A stretch of 64,000 nucleotides of DNA from Blastobasis lacticolella (taxonomy: Eukaryota > Arthropoda > Insecta > Lepidoptera > Blastobasidae), in contig LR990061.1 of assembly GCA_905147135.1 (NCBI GenBank), positions 8,532,026 to 8,596,025 of the forward strand, written 5' to 3'. Under the pieces are notes generated by a model that ran no database searches, was not told where the DNA came from, and saw nothing but the letters and a program-made list of their open reading frames with translations. Position numbers and translations under genes: made by a program. Within the stretch, counting starts at the first letter, position 1. Each line of letters opens with the position of its first letter. Below are positions 1 to 11,704 of the stretch, piece after piece.

Positions 1-344
1 TAATCAATTTTGCCCAGAATATTAATTACAATAACCGCCTCCGTGCAGGTTGTCAAAGATGGATTAAACGTGCGTGTCAAACGCTTCTCCCACCGGATTT
101 GAATACAAGACACGTATCTCACGAGACACGTAGATCAGTAATTGGTTTCAGTTGGAATGAAGTGTAAACAGTTACCGGCCATGTAGCTCATGACGGTGTG
201 TGATGTGATAGATATATTGATAAATAAAATAAAATCTTTATTGAGCAAGTACTTAATCATATACAATTGATCAAGCTGTAGGTAAAATAGGTAACAACCT
301 GTGCTATACTTTCAGCTAACAAATATAAAGTTCACTTTGACAAT

Positions 345-480
345 AGTACTAAAATTCTTTATTGCTCACACGAGAATAATTACATGAAAAAGTTCCGACA
401 AACCTTAACTAGTTGTAGACAAAGACGACCTTATCGCTTCAAGCGATCTCTACCAGGCAACCTTTGTCTAAAGAACCGCT
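345..480 (-). mobile_element. CR1-like retrotransposon 3' UTR fragment
   Basis: TTTATTGC followed by CCTTATCGCTTCAAGCGAT and CCAGGCAACC resembles the 3' UTR of the longer element at 31.3-33.3 kb, same orientation. A similar TTTATT block lies at 215-300. The match was made by eye. Confidence 0.5.
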
Positions 481-904
481 TAATACACAAGCAAGTCAAC
501 AACATGGACTTATACTAGCGAAATTATACCTAATACAAAGTAGAAATATACATATACATGCGAATATATACATATAACAAAACTGAAATTTAAAAAATTA
601 TAGTTTAGTATTGTAGTAATAGATACGGGTCAGTTCCACCCGCTACGGATCTACGCGCAATCAGTGGGTCTAGCCATGTGATTGTCGTCATACAATCTAC
701 TAACAGGTTCGTTCGGATCAAGAATCTGTCCAATCTAGAATCTACCCTATACCGACTAAAGGGTACGGAGCGCCCGGAGCGTCGGTATTCATAAAATGCT
801 GCGAAAATGCCGATCCAAAAATCCGATTGCGAATGGACGCAAAGTAATCCATAGAATACAAAAAAGGCGCTTCAAATGAATAATAATAAAATATGAAAAG
901 GCTA

Positions 905-1085
905 AATAAACTGTTCAACCAGTCTCCGGGTCCTACGCGGAAGACCTTGGTCAACTTCACTTCACCAACGGTATTAGGAGGCACACCTGACGAGTGGCGA
1001 GCTCGTTGCGGTGCTGAACGTTCGCCTAACCTCAAAGTACGGAACGGTCACCCATTCGGACATTGCAGATGTTGCTTAACCTTCA
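905..1085. repeat. Dispersed repeat R1, copy 1
   Basis: Shares CCAGTCTCCGGGTCCTACG, GGAAGACCTTGGTCAA, ACGGTATTAGGAGGC and GTGGCGAGCTCGTTG with a copy at 4775-4885 and, more weakly, with one at 43018-43225 inside the dopamine receptor gene. All three lie in the same orientation. I do not recognise the family. Confidence 0.6.
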
Positions 1086-1649
1086 ATTCTTAATAAAATC
1101 TTAATCGGTCTCAAAAACATATTCTTCTAATGCTGCTTCTTCTAATAATAATCAATAAATAATATCTAAAGAATCAAATCTTTCAATCAGAAATCTGTTC
1201 AGGCCTCGGATCTTCCCAGAGCAATTTCCCGGAGATATACGTTCAGCTAGTTTGTAGATTGTGCACTCACAAGCTCGTTAGAGGGATTTGCTCAGACACG
1301 GCGAGTATGCTTAGCAATTAACTACGTATTAGTCCAGGCAAATATGCGAGCGCCGCTTTTAAGGCTAGGAAATAAAATGGATGAACTTCACACTAGAACT
1401 ACAAAAAATTTGCCAATACAGAAGTTGGTGAATATGGCGGGAGGAGCTTGATGACACGATTTTTGTTTTTGAAGCTTCTGCCCGCTGTAACAAAGGACAG
1501 GCGGCTATGCAACCCGTAGCGATGGAGACTGGGGCTTCGGAGGTGAACATGGTTACCTGCGCTTTTTATGCAAGGGCGGAAGGGCTGCCCTTCCCGAAGC
1601 TGGTTGGCTGAAGCCTGCTTACTTGCCTGCGTATTGCAGTTCTGTTTCT

Positions 1650-1965
1650 TGAAGAACAATATCATTCTACTTCTGTTCCATGCTTCTGGCGATTTTCCCT
1701 CGAGGATGACGGTTTTAAGCACAGGGTTTCCATCATATTTCAGAAGCTAAGCCGTAATTCCATTGCCACCCTTGTTGTGTACTTGCCACTCTTGATACTA
1801 ATCTCGTACAGACTGATGTTCGGGATATCTTCGGTATAATATTGGGTTAACTTGGCTCTGGGGTTTTTCTCATATTGGTAACAGGTGACCGTGTTGTCGT
1901 GTACAATTACTCATAGAACCTCTCGCCTACCCTCATAACCTCGGACTTTTACGAAACAACTCTGC
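1650..1965 (-). pseudogene. Decayed RTE-type reverse transcriptase fragment
   Basis: Reading the - strand across frames gives pieces like EDIPNISLYEI, MKSGK, LLKYDGNPVLKTVILEGKS and PEAWNRSRMILFFKK. These correspond to the start of the RT domain of lepidopteran RTE endonuclease/RT proteins (LLKYGGNPVLK..EAWSRSVVVLFFKKGD). Several indels break the frame, and the next RT block (NYRPIS) is missing because unrelated sequence follows at about 1440-1640. It is a fossil, not a working gene. Confidence 0.6.
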
Positions 1966-3060
1966 CGTCATCCCAGACTCGTCAGCTGGTTCTGTCCAAC
2001 TTGTTCCATAGTTACATAGAAATTTTGATTTTATACCTGTTTTTGAGGTACACAATACACATAGAACAAAACCGGTGCAACGAATGTCTCTGGACTCGCA
2101 GGAACGCAACATTACTGAATTTTACGTTGATGAAGTAGCGAGCAAAGCGCATATACTAAATAGTACCAGTTAAAGTCACTATGAAGCTCTGAATAATTTA
2201 ATATTTACTCTTAAAGCAATCTCTTAACATTCCAAAGAGCTATCATCAATGACAGCACGTCATGTATGGGCTGTCAGCTCGAATAATTAATTCAGCTCGA
2301 AGACTCATTCAATGCCCGCACCTACGCTGCCAGTACTTCGCCTGTATGAATACCATACGTACGTATAGCTGTAAGGGTGCTAAGTACAATATGATATTGA
2401 ACGTACGCACCAGACCAGAATACTCAGAATTTGAATAGTCAAGATTTCAGTCATACAACACCGTATCACCTGCAATATTGTAGCGTATCCGATAAACCTA
2501 GACGAATGAGAGCAATCAAGTTGTCAAATGATAAATATTGTTTCATAACAAGATTTTATTGCGCGGTATTTTATCAAGACCATTCCAAAGAGCACACATA
2601 ATGGGGTTGTCTTGTTTCGTTGATAGGTTCCTATAACCACCTTCCGACTCCATAATCAGACCAGCTCCATGGTACCATATTAATGCATTGTCATCCAAGT
2701 TACATAGGTATACCAAACAGCTCATTGCCCCGAACACACATAGTACATACAGACTTTGCAAGTTAATAAAAAGCTTGTAAATACAGCGCGCTAGATACGA
2801 TAAATCCAACGTCACCTGCACGCGGTCCCAATGCTGACAGATGGATGAATCTCTAGCGCACCGGCTTTTCCCTAACGGTTTTCGTGGGTCAGATGGCAGT
2901 CGCCGCACTTAAAAAGTCAATACATCACAACTTTTAAACCGTAAACGGAAAGTAGAGGAATGGTCTCTGGCTGGCATGCTGGCTCTGGATTAGGATGTAC
3001 TTGTACTTAGCAGAATATTTTTATTTGTAATATGTAAATGACTGACTCACACAATTCTCT
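1966..3060. other. Unassigned sequence
   Basis: No recognised gene or repeat. A - strand open frame of 121 codons at 2543-2908 has no family I know. Its upstream end shares GCGACTGCCATCTGACC with the SINE-A family. Confidence 0.4.
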
Positions 3061-3079
3061 TAAAAGCAATATTCACTGT

Positions 3080-3310
3080 GAATCATAATCATCGTCATCG
3101 TCACAGCCCGTAACAATCCACTGCAGGACTTAGGGCCTCTCCCACGAAAGAGGAGGTTATTGCCATAATCTCCACGCTTGGCAGACGGATTGGAGATCGC
3201 AGTGTATAAATATAACAATGGAAAATGCTGCTGCCCAATTTCCAGACTACGGAGACTCTTGATATTTTGCGTCGAAAACATTAGTCGCCTTGTACGACAC
3301 CACACGGCCA
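3080..3310 (-). mobile_element. Retroelement 3' end, family with CACTGCAGGACTTAGGGCC
   Basis: On the - strand it runs from GGCCGTGTGGTGTC to a conserved block (translating as AKRGDYGNNL..FRGRGPKSCSG) and ends in a short GAT-type tail. Related copies lie at 25655-25930 and 28245-28515 (same orientation) and at 7757-7960 (opposite). The layout fits the 3' end of a lepidopteran non-LTR element or a SINE made from one. Confidence 0.65.
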
Positions 3311-3324
3311 ATTAGTGAATCATA

Positions 3325-3705
3325 ATCAGCTTGGCATTAATAACCCGGTTTTGCTCTCGCCGCACGAGTTCCCAGGGTCCGTCTTGACTATGATCCAGGA
3401 TTTGGCAGATTAGGTAATTACAGTGGAGCGACTGCCATCTAACCTCCGTGACCTGGCTAACCTGGGAACCTGACCAAATTGGATCATGATTACAAATTTT
3501 GTTGCCTGAATGTGCAGATTTAATCATGATGTTTTCTCTTATGAAAGCATCGGTTAGTGTTTTATTAATATACATAACTCATAAAAGAGCCATTGATATA
3601 ATATGGCCATTATGGCCGCAGTGGAATTCCAACCCATTACCTCTCGCTTACGAGTCGAATGCCGTAACCACTCGGCCGCCTACGCCCTTTTTTATTACCT
3701 TTATC
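3325..3705 (-). mobile_element. SINE-A, near full length (tRNA-derived)
   Basis: On the - strand the head reads GGCGGCCGAGTGGTTACGGC and then a B-box-like GGGTTGGAATTCCACTGCGG. This resembles a class II (Ser/Leu-like) tRNA. The body has TGTACATTAGTT-like and ATCGTGATGAAACCTGCA-like blocks, GGTCAGGTTCCC-like and AGATGGCAGTCGCTCCACTG-like blocks, and a tail near CGGGACATTAACGCCAAGAT (consensus seen across copies). At least a dozen copies are scattered over the window. Confidence 0.75.
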
Positions 3706-4284
3706 ATTGCGAGTCGGGTGACCTTACCACGAGACCACCGACGATCCTTCACCCCAATATTCTCTGTGAAAGATCGCATAAATTGTCAGTTATTCTGAAA
3801 TCTTTAACAATGCAGCAGTTATTTCCAATCAAAGTATTCTCTCGACATAATACATTACAGCCGCCGTCGATCTCTGCGCAAGTATGATAAAAATTTCACT
3901 TTCATTCGAGCCAGCGTGAAAAATATATGACAGCTCGGAAAAATAAATAATCATTTTGTGAATTACTGAATAATTTTCACCGTTTGAGTCGCCTTCCATA
4001 TTTATTCCAACGCTTTTCATTGATGAAATGTAAATAACTGTATAGAGTAATTGGTTTATTGGATTTGACATCAATAATAAAATGTCTTTTGGTATACGTG
4101 ACTGATTTAGAAGAATATTTTTATAATCGCGATGTTATTAAGTTCCAGAGACTTCTTCAGCACATAATTCCTTAAAAATCTAATACTGACAAGTTTCTGA
4201 CATTGCGAGTAACATAAACAGTTTTCATCGACGGGACAAAAATGTTCTTGTTAAGACCGTAGTAAAAGTTAAAGTTCAGCCTTT

Positions 4285-4460
4285 CTTTTTATTAGCCATC
4301 TCATCTGGTGGTAAGTGAGAATGCGGCTGAAGATGGAGCATGCCTATCTAGGAACAGCCTATTCACTCTATCCTTGAAAGCGTCCAATTTATAATGATCT
4401 GGGAACACACTCGCAGGCAACGTGTTCCACTTCTTAGCCTTAAGCATTATAATTAATTAA
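4285..4460 (-). pseudogene. C-terminal end of a Jockey-like reverse transcriptase
   Basis: The - strand reads AKKWNTLPASVFPDHYKLD, AFKDRVNRLFL and RHAPSSAAFSLTTR, then a stop, without interruption. This is the usual C-terminus of lepidopteran Jockey/CR1-type RT proteins (kWNsLPas.fP..ydl..FK.rvnr.l). Only the tail is present, as expected for a 5'-truncated insertion. Confidence 0.7.
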
Positions 4461-4774
4461 GCTTGAATTCTTAATGAACGAATAATTGAACTAAGGCAGC
4501 TTGTGCGGATAGCAGAAAGATCAACGTGAGGATGAAACGTCCGCTCGAATGAGGTCGTTTTTTCTTTTAACAAAGCTCTGTAATAAACATAACACGGAAC
4601 CGGAAGGTACCTACTAAAACTCATGGAAATTATCGACTCTTGACATTACGATGCACATTCATAATAGGACTACTTAATTGCTTCACCCTATCTGATGCTT
4701 TCACAGAGGCTGCGCGCCATATATCTCGATAAATAAACTTTATTAATTTAAAATGCCTTTAAAATTAAAATTAA

Positions 4775-4890
4775 ATGTTACACCAGTCTGCGTGTCCTCA
4801 GTGGAAGACCTTGGTCAAACTCGCTTTGCTGACGGTATTAGGAAGCACATCTAACAAAGTGGCGAGCTCGTTGTGGCGCTGCGGTAGTAA
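4775..4890. repeat. Dispersed repeat R1, copy 2 (shorter)
   Basis: Matches copy 1 (905-1085) from the ACCAGTCT block through GTGGCGAGCTCGTTG, with several substitutions, and then diverges. Confidence 0.6.
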
Positions 4891-5394
4891 TTTTTTTCCT
4901 ATTAAAAACTGGGTATGAAATTTATTTATTTATAACTGCACAAACAGTACATTGTCGGACTTAAAGCTAAAATAGCATTATCTACCAGTCTACCAGGAGA
5001 GATAACAGTTGACAAAAGGTATGCGGTGCAGGAAGATTACTTAGAAGTAAAGATTACACATAAGCTTATTCAACCACAATCAAATTTATAAAAATAAATA
5101 AATAATAATAATAAATACACTAAAAGTTGAAAGTAGCAATAGATATTTTACACTAATTAATTAATTAATTAACTGCATGAGTTACCCAAAATTATTCAGG
5201 TACTTGAGGCTTTATGAAGAAAAGAGATGAAAAAGGAAAAAAGGAACAAGGAATAAATTAGGAGCTAATGAAATTGTATCATATATAATTGTTGTGTTTA
5301 TTGTCAACGGAAAACATACTAATGGTTAGAGTAGCGCAAACGAGCTAGCGTAAGCAACCACAGACCTTCAACAAAAGAGGAATCCCGAGATAGT

Positions 5395-5565
5395 TTTTTA
5401 TTTGTGATGCGGCCGAAATGGAGTATGCCTGATATAGTGAGCCTACACCTTACCTGAAATGCATGAACCGTAGATATTATGGCCGACAGTCACCACTTTT
5501 TATTAGACTAGCCAGACAGTTGACCGCCATCTCACCTGGTGGTAATCACTGGGTAGCATAAAAAA
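5395..5565 (+). mobile_element. Retroelement tail fragments
   Basis: Two short blocks, GATGCGGCCGAAATGGAGTA and GACCGCCATCTCACCTGGTG, are the widespread lepidopteran retroelement 3' tail. The same block recurs near 8410-8470, 11865-11900, 39838-39870, 53845-53885 and 61045-61085. Confidence 0.5.
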
Positions 5566-6104
5566 TGTGTCTATTCTATTTAAAAAAAATCTAATGTTTG
5601 ATTATGAAAATAGATATTGAAATCTGCTCGCCTCAATGCAAATGGTTTAAAAATGCCCACCTGTAATGTTGTAGGTCTTTCTGAAATTCTGTCGCGCACC
5701 GTGTACTAAACACGCAATGGATTAGATATGGCCCAGAGTGGTCCAACGCAGCGCACGCCCTAAAAAGACATGGGTCAGCTTCAGCCATGGCCCCGCGAAG
5801 CCCCCGCGCGGATTTATATGCGGGGATAAGTAGTGGAAAAGTAAATATGTATGCGTTGAATTATGATGTACAACTATTACATCATCGTCAACATACGATT
5901 ATGCGTGTCTTTTCTACCGTAAAAAATAAACAAGAACAAAGGAAAAGTCCAGCTCAAAGGCAAGGTGGGAAGGAAAGGCGGTATGGCTTTGACGATTTAG
6001 AACTCGTACAGCGTGCTTACTTGTGTTAATGAGAGACGGTTAAAGGTAGTACATTTTTTCATACAAATTTTATGAAATATTTTGTGCATATTCTTGGAAG
6101 AGTA

Positions 6105-6205
6105 CGTTCGGCAGGGTCGCGGAGGTTAGATGGCAGTCGCTCCACTGTAGTTATCTGATCTGCCAAATCCCTACTGGGACAATAACGTCAAGATGATTTT
6201 TACAA
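6105..6205 (+). mobile_element. SINE-A 3' fragment
   Basis: Matches the 3' part of SINE-A: TAGATGGCAGTCGCTCCACTG, TATCTGATCTGCCAAATCC and ACGTCAAGATGATTTTT. Confidence 0.65.
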
Positions 6206-6554
6206 TGTATACTGAAACTAGTGAGTTCCCAAATTGCGAGCGAAAACTATAAAAAACAAAACAAAGTATCTGCCTACAGTGTGACATTTTGCGCTTTCGC
6301 AAAATCGGTCTCATCGCGCATTGGAGCGCGAAGTGAGAGAACACGCATGGCTGGCCATTCAGCTATTGGAGTTGCGAGTACCCACGTCGCAGCACTGGCC
6401 ATGTGTCCACTAAGTTTGTAGCCATGCATGCCCTTTCGCATGTCATCATTTGGGAATTGTCGAAAATGACACAGGTGCAAAGCCGAAGGAACCGTCTAAT
6501 GCGCTTATTACATTTGACTGAATTCAGCTCAGTGAAAGCAAATCAAAGAATGGA

Positions 6555-6660
6555 AATAATTCAGTAATTCAGTAATTCAGTTTTATTGCATAATCAAGTA
6601 CATTGATGGTAGTAGTACAAGATACCCCGTACGGGCACAGCAATATAGAGATGAGCTATA
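6555..6660 (-). mobile_element. Non-LTR retrotransposon 3' end with ATTCAGTA repeats
   Basis: A short direct repeat of AATTCAGT units followed by TTTTATTGCATAATCAAGTAC. Read on the - strand this is an AATAAAA end followed by a simple-repeat tail, the same layout as the CR1-like element at 31.3 kb. Confidence 0.5.
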
Positions 6661-7245
6661 TAAACATAATTTGTACTTAAGTAGGTATTTGACATTGCAC
6701 TTATTATTTAAGTATTTATATGTATATTTTTATTATATCTAAGGCACATATTATTAAAATTATACACTTTGAGATCTTTTTATGTACTAATTACATGTAG
6801 GTATTCAAAGTACCTATATTCTAATTTTTTGTGGCGTATAATAAGGAATGTATTGCTTATGAAGTAAGGTAAATTTTGTGTATCACGGCTTTGAAAAACG
6901 GAAAGTAAGTGATACGAAAATGGACTTTATTTTATGAACAATACATTTAACTTTGATTTGCTCTCACGCTTTTTGCTTCTGGATTTAGGCTACTGAATTT
7001 AGTCAAATGATTGTAAAAGTTTTTCTTGGCATTATTATGTCCAGCAGCGTTATACGCACAGAAATCAAAGTAGGAGAAGTCCTAACCACGCATGACTTGG
7101 TCGCCATGTATATGATAATCACCTGTTAACCATAGTATCTGACACCTGATTATTTCGCAGTAGTAAAGTTATGCGCAGTAGTGGCCGAGGTGGCGACAAG
7201 CGTTCTCTATAGTTTGACCCACCATGTGACATTTCTATGTACTTT

Positions 7246-7380
7246 TGACGACCTGAGTGGTTCAGTTGGCCACGCATAGGTCCTGAGTTCAATTCCCGGC
7301 CGAACAGAATTAGTTTGTTTATCAGTAATCCATAAGACAAGCTTTGCTTACTTTGGGGCTAGATAGCGCTGTGTTGATTT
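7246..7380 (+). mobile_element. SINE-B (tRNA-derived)
   Basis: Head GACGACCTGAGTGGTTCAGT (A-box region) and GAGTTCAATTCCCGGCCG (B-box region), and a 3' block GCTTTGCTTACTTTGGGGCT before AGATAGCGCTGTGT. The same order is found at 21745-21968 (-), 44225-44442 (-) and 60786-60945 (+). Confidence 0.7.
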
Positions 7381-7756
7381 ATTCATGCATATTTATTTAC
7401 CTTATAATTTCTTGACACTCCTCATCTGTAGCTTACAAATTCACACATCTTCCTTTTGAGGTTGCGGATATTTCTAACTTCCCTTTTCGTGTTTATTTAT
7501 TTAAGAAATCGGATTTAATCGCTGGAATGCTAGAGCCAGTCGATTGTATAAACAAACATTTTTCCACTTCACAAAAGATCGTGTAACGAGATAGTTAACG
7601 AAGTTGAATAAACTTCAGACCCAATATCTGATGCTCGAGTTACTTCTATAAAATTTTCCACTTTATAACTCGATAACTTCTGATATCTTGCGAGGTGACT
7701 TTCTTTTAACATTGCTGGATGGTCGATAAAACTCTATTTTTTTGCACTGCGTTTAT

Positions 7757-7960
7757 CATAGGCAAGTAGGCCGTGTGGTGTCCGGCAGAGTAGAATAGCA
7801 CCAACCTCTAACACTCTTGGGTGTCGTACAAGGCATTATTATTATTATTTATAAGACTAGAATCGTGAATATTGTGGCAAAAACCGTTTCCTTGCGTAGG
7901 AGAGGCCGTAAGTCCTGCAGTCGACTGTGATGGGCTGTGATGGTGATGATTTTGCAAAGT
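7757..7960 (+). mobile_element. Retroelement 3' end, CACTGCAGGACTT family, decayed
   Basis: Starts GTGTGGTGTCCGGCAGAGTA, contains AGGAGAGGCCGTAAGTCCTG and ends in GATGGTGATGAT. It has lost the middle compared with the copies at 25.7 and 28.3 kb. Confidence 0.6.
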
Positions 7961-8075
7961 TCGCACAAAGCTTATAATCTTAAAAAGAACCAGCGAGTCT
8001 TTATCCGTTAACAGGATAAGTGCCATGGTTATTTTTACACGAAAACAAATCGGGACGGGAGTCTAAAGAAAGGAA

Positions 8076-8444
8076 GTGATAATAATGCCTTCGGGGAGCT
8101 TCAAGCATAATTCGGAATTGAGACCGATGTGTGTAGAGTGTACGTGGGGGATGTACTTACACAAAGGGCTTTTTTTAATGGGACTGTGTGGGGAACTCCA
8201 AATTTGGGGAAGATATCGACATAGGAAGTATTTTCTATTTTTATTTGAAGATGAATTAGACATAGTAGAAGTTATGGACGGTGAAGAATATTTTTATGTG
8301 TTTATGCGAGTCGATTCAGTTGTATGTAAGGCTCAGGGAAGGATGAGAGCAGTGGACGTTGATCATAGATATTGTTATGTCAAATGCATTTTTTTTTGCA
8401 ATTGCGCTATACAAGCATTTGATCGCCATCCCACCTGGTTGTAA
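8076..8444 (+). other. Open frame of 122 codons, not recognised
   Basis: An ATG-started frame with an odd high content of Tyr, Phe and Cys. Its last codons run into a retroelement tail (8405-8470), so the stop lies inside a repeat. No domain is recognisable and no splice or promoter context supports it. It is more likely chance than a gene. Confidence 0.12.
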
Positions 8445-8479
8445 GTGACGATAAGGCCGAAGATGAACTTGTTTGATAT

Positions 8480-9600
8480 TGTGTCGAATCAATAAACTTC
8501 CATGCTAGGGAAGCAGCAGGCAGAAGTATGAGAGGTACACCTACAATAATTATTATCAGTCACTTACAAAAGTAAACAATTCTACCTCAAAAATAACTAG
8601 TACTTATAAAGCTAACAAGAACCAATCTCAACGACTTGGTTTTGAACTTTACAAATCTTATCAGGAGTTTCCCTCGCTTACTCTTGTTCGAGGCATCTTT
8701 ATCAAGTGCCCGCCAATTTCTTACCAAAGGCATTTACGGCTCGCCACGAGCTAAGATTCCGTCGATTAGAGAAATAAATTAATTATCTTCCTACCAATCT
8801 ACGGAAGTTTTCGGTAGGCGTTCACTTCAAATACCATTTGATAGGTGTATTAATAATCAAAGGGGTTTTTGTTGAATATGTTTTGGTACGTTTGAATTTC
8901 TTGGAGATACATTCCAGCAAATAAAACATATAAATATATTTAGTTATCTGAAGAGTTATTTACAAAACCGAAAAAAAACCTGATGGCTTATATGACTTTG
9001 TCTAGATTACTACTTACCTACTACCTACAAGACAATCATCAGCCAAAGTACGTTTACTCACTTTCTCATCACGAAGGCAAAGCGAACGAACAGCGAACCA
9101 TCGCGCAGCGATCTAGTGCTGCCGACTGATGTTTTCTCATTTCTACGTTGACTGCACGTTTGCTGCATGTCATGGCATAGCATTGTGCATGTGTCATTGT
9201 CATTGGTATGTAATACATTGCCCGCCTCTAAAACACTTGACCTAGCAGCGAAATCGCAAATGCACCTCTACTGCTAAAGTGACGGTTCTCCAAATCCCCA
9301 CCCAATGGAGCACTGGAGCTCTTACTCACCGACAGGAATTCAATACTGTTTAAAATAGTATTCCTTGGCTGCGGTATTCTGTAAGGTGGAGGTACTTCTC
9401 CAGTCGGGCGGCTTTAATTCCAATAGGATACTCCTCTATACCTTAAGTATCTCTTAAAACATGCTTCTACAAACGATATACCTACTTACAGTTAACCCTC
9501 ACCGCGAACAGTTGTAAAACGTAAAAGAGCAAAACGCAAATTCCATTTTACTGCCGCCAACAACGAAAATGTCCAAATTTAATACCTGACGGAAGCTCGC
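8480..9600. other. Unassigned sequence
   Basis: AT-rich, without a recognised gene or repeat family. Short runs such as TTACCTACTACCTAC are simple sequence. Confidence 0.4.
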
Positions 9601-9604
9601 AAAT

Positions 9605-10053
9605 TTAATTTCACATAAAATTGTCTCAGGAGCAGCGACCCAGCGTGACATTGTTTAAGAGATCATAACTCAAACAGAATCAAGGTTGGAAGGCTGAGCC
9701 CTCTAAATTAGATCAGACAATTCGGTTTTTATTTATTTTTTCATTATTTATTTAACTCTTTATTGTACATTTACAGTATAATTATTACAGATTGTGTAAG
9801 GTTATAACCAGTATAAGGGCGGTCTTGTCGCCAATAGCGATCTCGTTCAGACAACCGTTTACATGAATATGGTGGAAGTCGGAATCCGAAAAACTAGTAG
9901 GGAATGTACATTTGAGATTCGGTTTTTAAGTATATTTAAAAGAGAAACCCGGACTAGATTCACAAGTATTTTTTTGTGGTAGAATTGTAGAGAAAGCATT
10001 TTTAGATCTTTATTTTGAAATGACAGACTAACAAGAGATTTATTTCAGCTAAT
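9605..10053. repeat. Local duplication, copy A
   Basis: Shares ACATAAAATTGTCTCAGGAG, GTGACATTGTTTAAGAGATC, GGTTGGAAGGCTGAGCCCTC and GTGGTAGAATTGTAGAGAAA with copy B (10088-10346), in the same order and orientation. Copy A is longer because a retroelement 3' end (about 9725-9855) sits inside it. Confidence 0.75.
9725..9855 (-). mobile_element. CR1-like 3' UTR fragment inside duplication copy A
   Basis: TTTATTTAACTCTTTATTG, then GGCGGTCTTGTCGCCAATAG and TCAGACAACC, resembles the 3' UTR of the element at 31.3 kb. It has no counterpart in copy B, so it probably arrived after the duplication. Confidence 0.5.
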
Positions 10054-10087
10054 AACTGCTTTCGGAGAGAGGCGTTGCCCAGAAGCC

Positions 10088-10346
10088 GTTTTATTTTACA
10101 TAAAATTGTCTCAGGAGCCACCGTGACATTGTTTAAGAGATCATAACTCTAACCGAATCGAGGTTGGAAGGCTGAGCCCTCTAAAGCAGATGTGACCGAC
10201 AACGACTGTTCAATCTGACAATTCGTTTTTACTGTGTTTATTTAAAAGCGAACTAGAATCAAAAGTTGTTTTTGTGGTAGAATTGTAGAGAAAGCAGTTT
10301 AGTTCTTCTTTTGTAATGAGATAATTATGACATTTACTTCAGCTAA
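10088..10346. repeat. Local duplication, copy B
   Basis: The second copy of the block at 9605-10053, without the retroelement insert. It carries a 25-bp stretch around 10190 that is not obvious in copy A. Its end (TTCAGCTAATA) is the target of the hAT insertion that follows. Confidence 0.75.
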
Positions 10347-10348
10347 TA

Positions 10349-10692
10349 CAGGGATTCCTAAAGACCCCTTGGGGTCGATATCGACCACTTTAGTTTCCCA
10401 ATTGGTACCTTAGTACCTAGGTATTTTGTATCAATAGGAAAAAACTAAAGATAGGCCCCCTTATTTATAATAGTCTGCTAACTTAAAGCATTGCTAATTC
10501 TCACTCTGTCTTCTTCTATTGACCAAGGTCAGAATGAAAAATAACATTCTGTAGCAGCTGTTTTAAGTTAGCGGACCATTATGAATAAGGGGGTTTATCT
10601 TAAAAGTAGATAATTATTTGGCCATGGGGGTCTGAGGTAACAGTTCATTTTGGAAAAGGGGTCACTTATCCAAAATAGTTTGGGGATCCCTG
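10349..10692. mobile_element. Non-autonomous hAT element with 8-bp target duplication
   Basis: The direct repeat AGCTAATA lies at 10341-10348 and 10693-10700. The ends are imperfect inverted repeats (CAGGGATTCC on the left; GGGATCCCTG on the right). The 8-bp target size and CAG ends fit hAT. The 344 bp hold no transposase. The matching site in copy A (TTCAGCTAATA followed by ACTG) shows the uninserted state. Confidence 0.85.
10457..10593. mobile_element. Small foldback MITE nested inside the hAT element
   Basis: A left arm CCCCCTTATTTATAATAGTC continuing TGCTAACTTAAA faces a right arm TTTAAGTTAGCGGACCATTA continuing TGAATAAGGGGG. The arms are about 30 bp with four mismatches around a 70-bp middle. 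It sits wholly inside the hAT copy, so it is the younger insertion or was carried along. No clear target duplication was found. Confidence 0.7.
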
Positions 10693-10829
10693 AGCTAATA
10701 CCTATTTTCAGGGGGAGGATAGATAGACTAAAATAACAATAATAATGCTTTAGGTTCTCCAACCAATTACCTCTAAACTGAAGTTCCGAGTTCCAACTTA
10801 GGATCATTCAATAATTCATAACCTATCTA

Positions 10830-11250
10830 GGTATACATAGTAAAAACACAGTCGCTTCCCGCCGTGTGTATCTATGTACACTTAGATCTTTTAAACTACG
10901 CAACAGATTTTAATGCGGTTTTAACAATAGAAAGAGTGATTCAAGGGGAAGGTGCCCCGATGCTTTAAAGCTTTTTAAAGTTTTAAGCAAAAAGCTGATT
11001 GCCACCACAGGTGACCGGAGAGCTGGCGCGTTCCTCGGACAGAGGATAAGTATTGCTATCCAACGAGGCAACGCAGCTAGCTTTCTGGGCACCATTCCGC
11101 GGGACAACGGTGTGGATGATTTTTTTAATATATAATATTTTAGTATTAGTGTTTAATTTTATTTCTAATTGTAAATATTTTGTCTCCCTACTTTGTCGGA
11201 AAAGAAATATTTAAAATAAAATCTCACCCTTGAGTAATTCAAAAGGGGAA
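10830..11250 (+). repeat. Dispersed repeat R2, copy 1
   Basis: GTATCTATGTACACTTAGAT, AACTACGCAACAGATTTTAA and TGCGGTTTTAACAATAGAAA recur at 11705-12060 (+), and in reverse at 27170-27375 and in part at 41270-41445. This is a common lepidopteran non-autonomous repeat, but I cannot place its class. The middle (10960-11100) looks like a separate insert. Confidence 0.55.
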
Positions 11251-11704
11251 GGTTTACGCGCAAGAAAAAATGGAACCGAGTCCACTAGTATTTTATAAAT
11301 GTTCATTTAGCTTAAGTTTGCACTTAAATTATAAACATAAATGCCACACACATTATATACCGAAAAGCATAGAGGTAAATACAGTAAGCAACCCAACACG
11401 TAAAGGTTCTTTAACCAAAATCAACGGTCACAAAATCGAAAGCTGTTTCGCCACACTTGGCTACGGATCCGATCAACTAAATTGTCCCATAATGGAAGTT
11501 CAGACATCCTAATTTCCAAATTCTCCACTTTACGATCCATAAACTGGTTCCAACAGATCTTGGAAGCTGTAAAACGTGACGCCTCCACCATTGGGCCCAT
11601 TGTTTAAGAAGTCGGTCTATGTTAAGTATAGGGCTTGAGGAGTATGTTTTAGCGTTGAATTTTTGTTCCAGCTCTTCCCCGTATTTTTGGAACAGATTTT
11701 GTTT

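Noticed and set aside
2543..2908. 121-codon - strand frame
   Set aside because: Some stretches look protein-like, but no family, splice or conservation evidence is available, and its start overlaps a SINE-like block.
3499..3887. Two overlapping + strand frames near 3.5-3.9 kb
   Set aside because: Most of both lies in the antisense of SINE-A, including its tRNA-like head.
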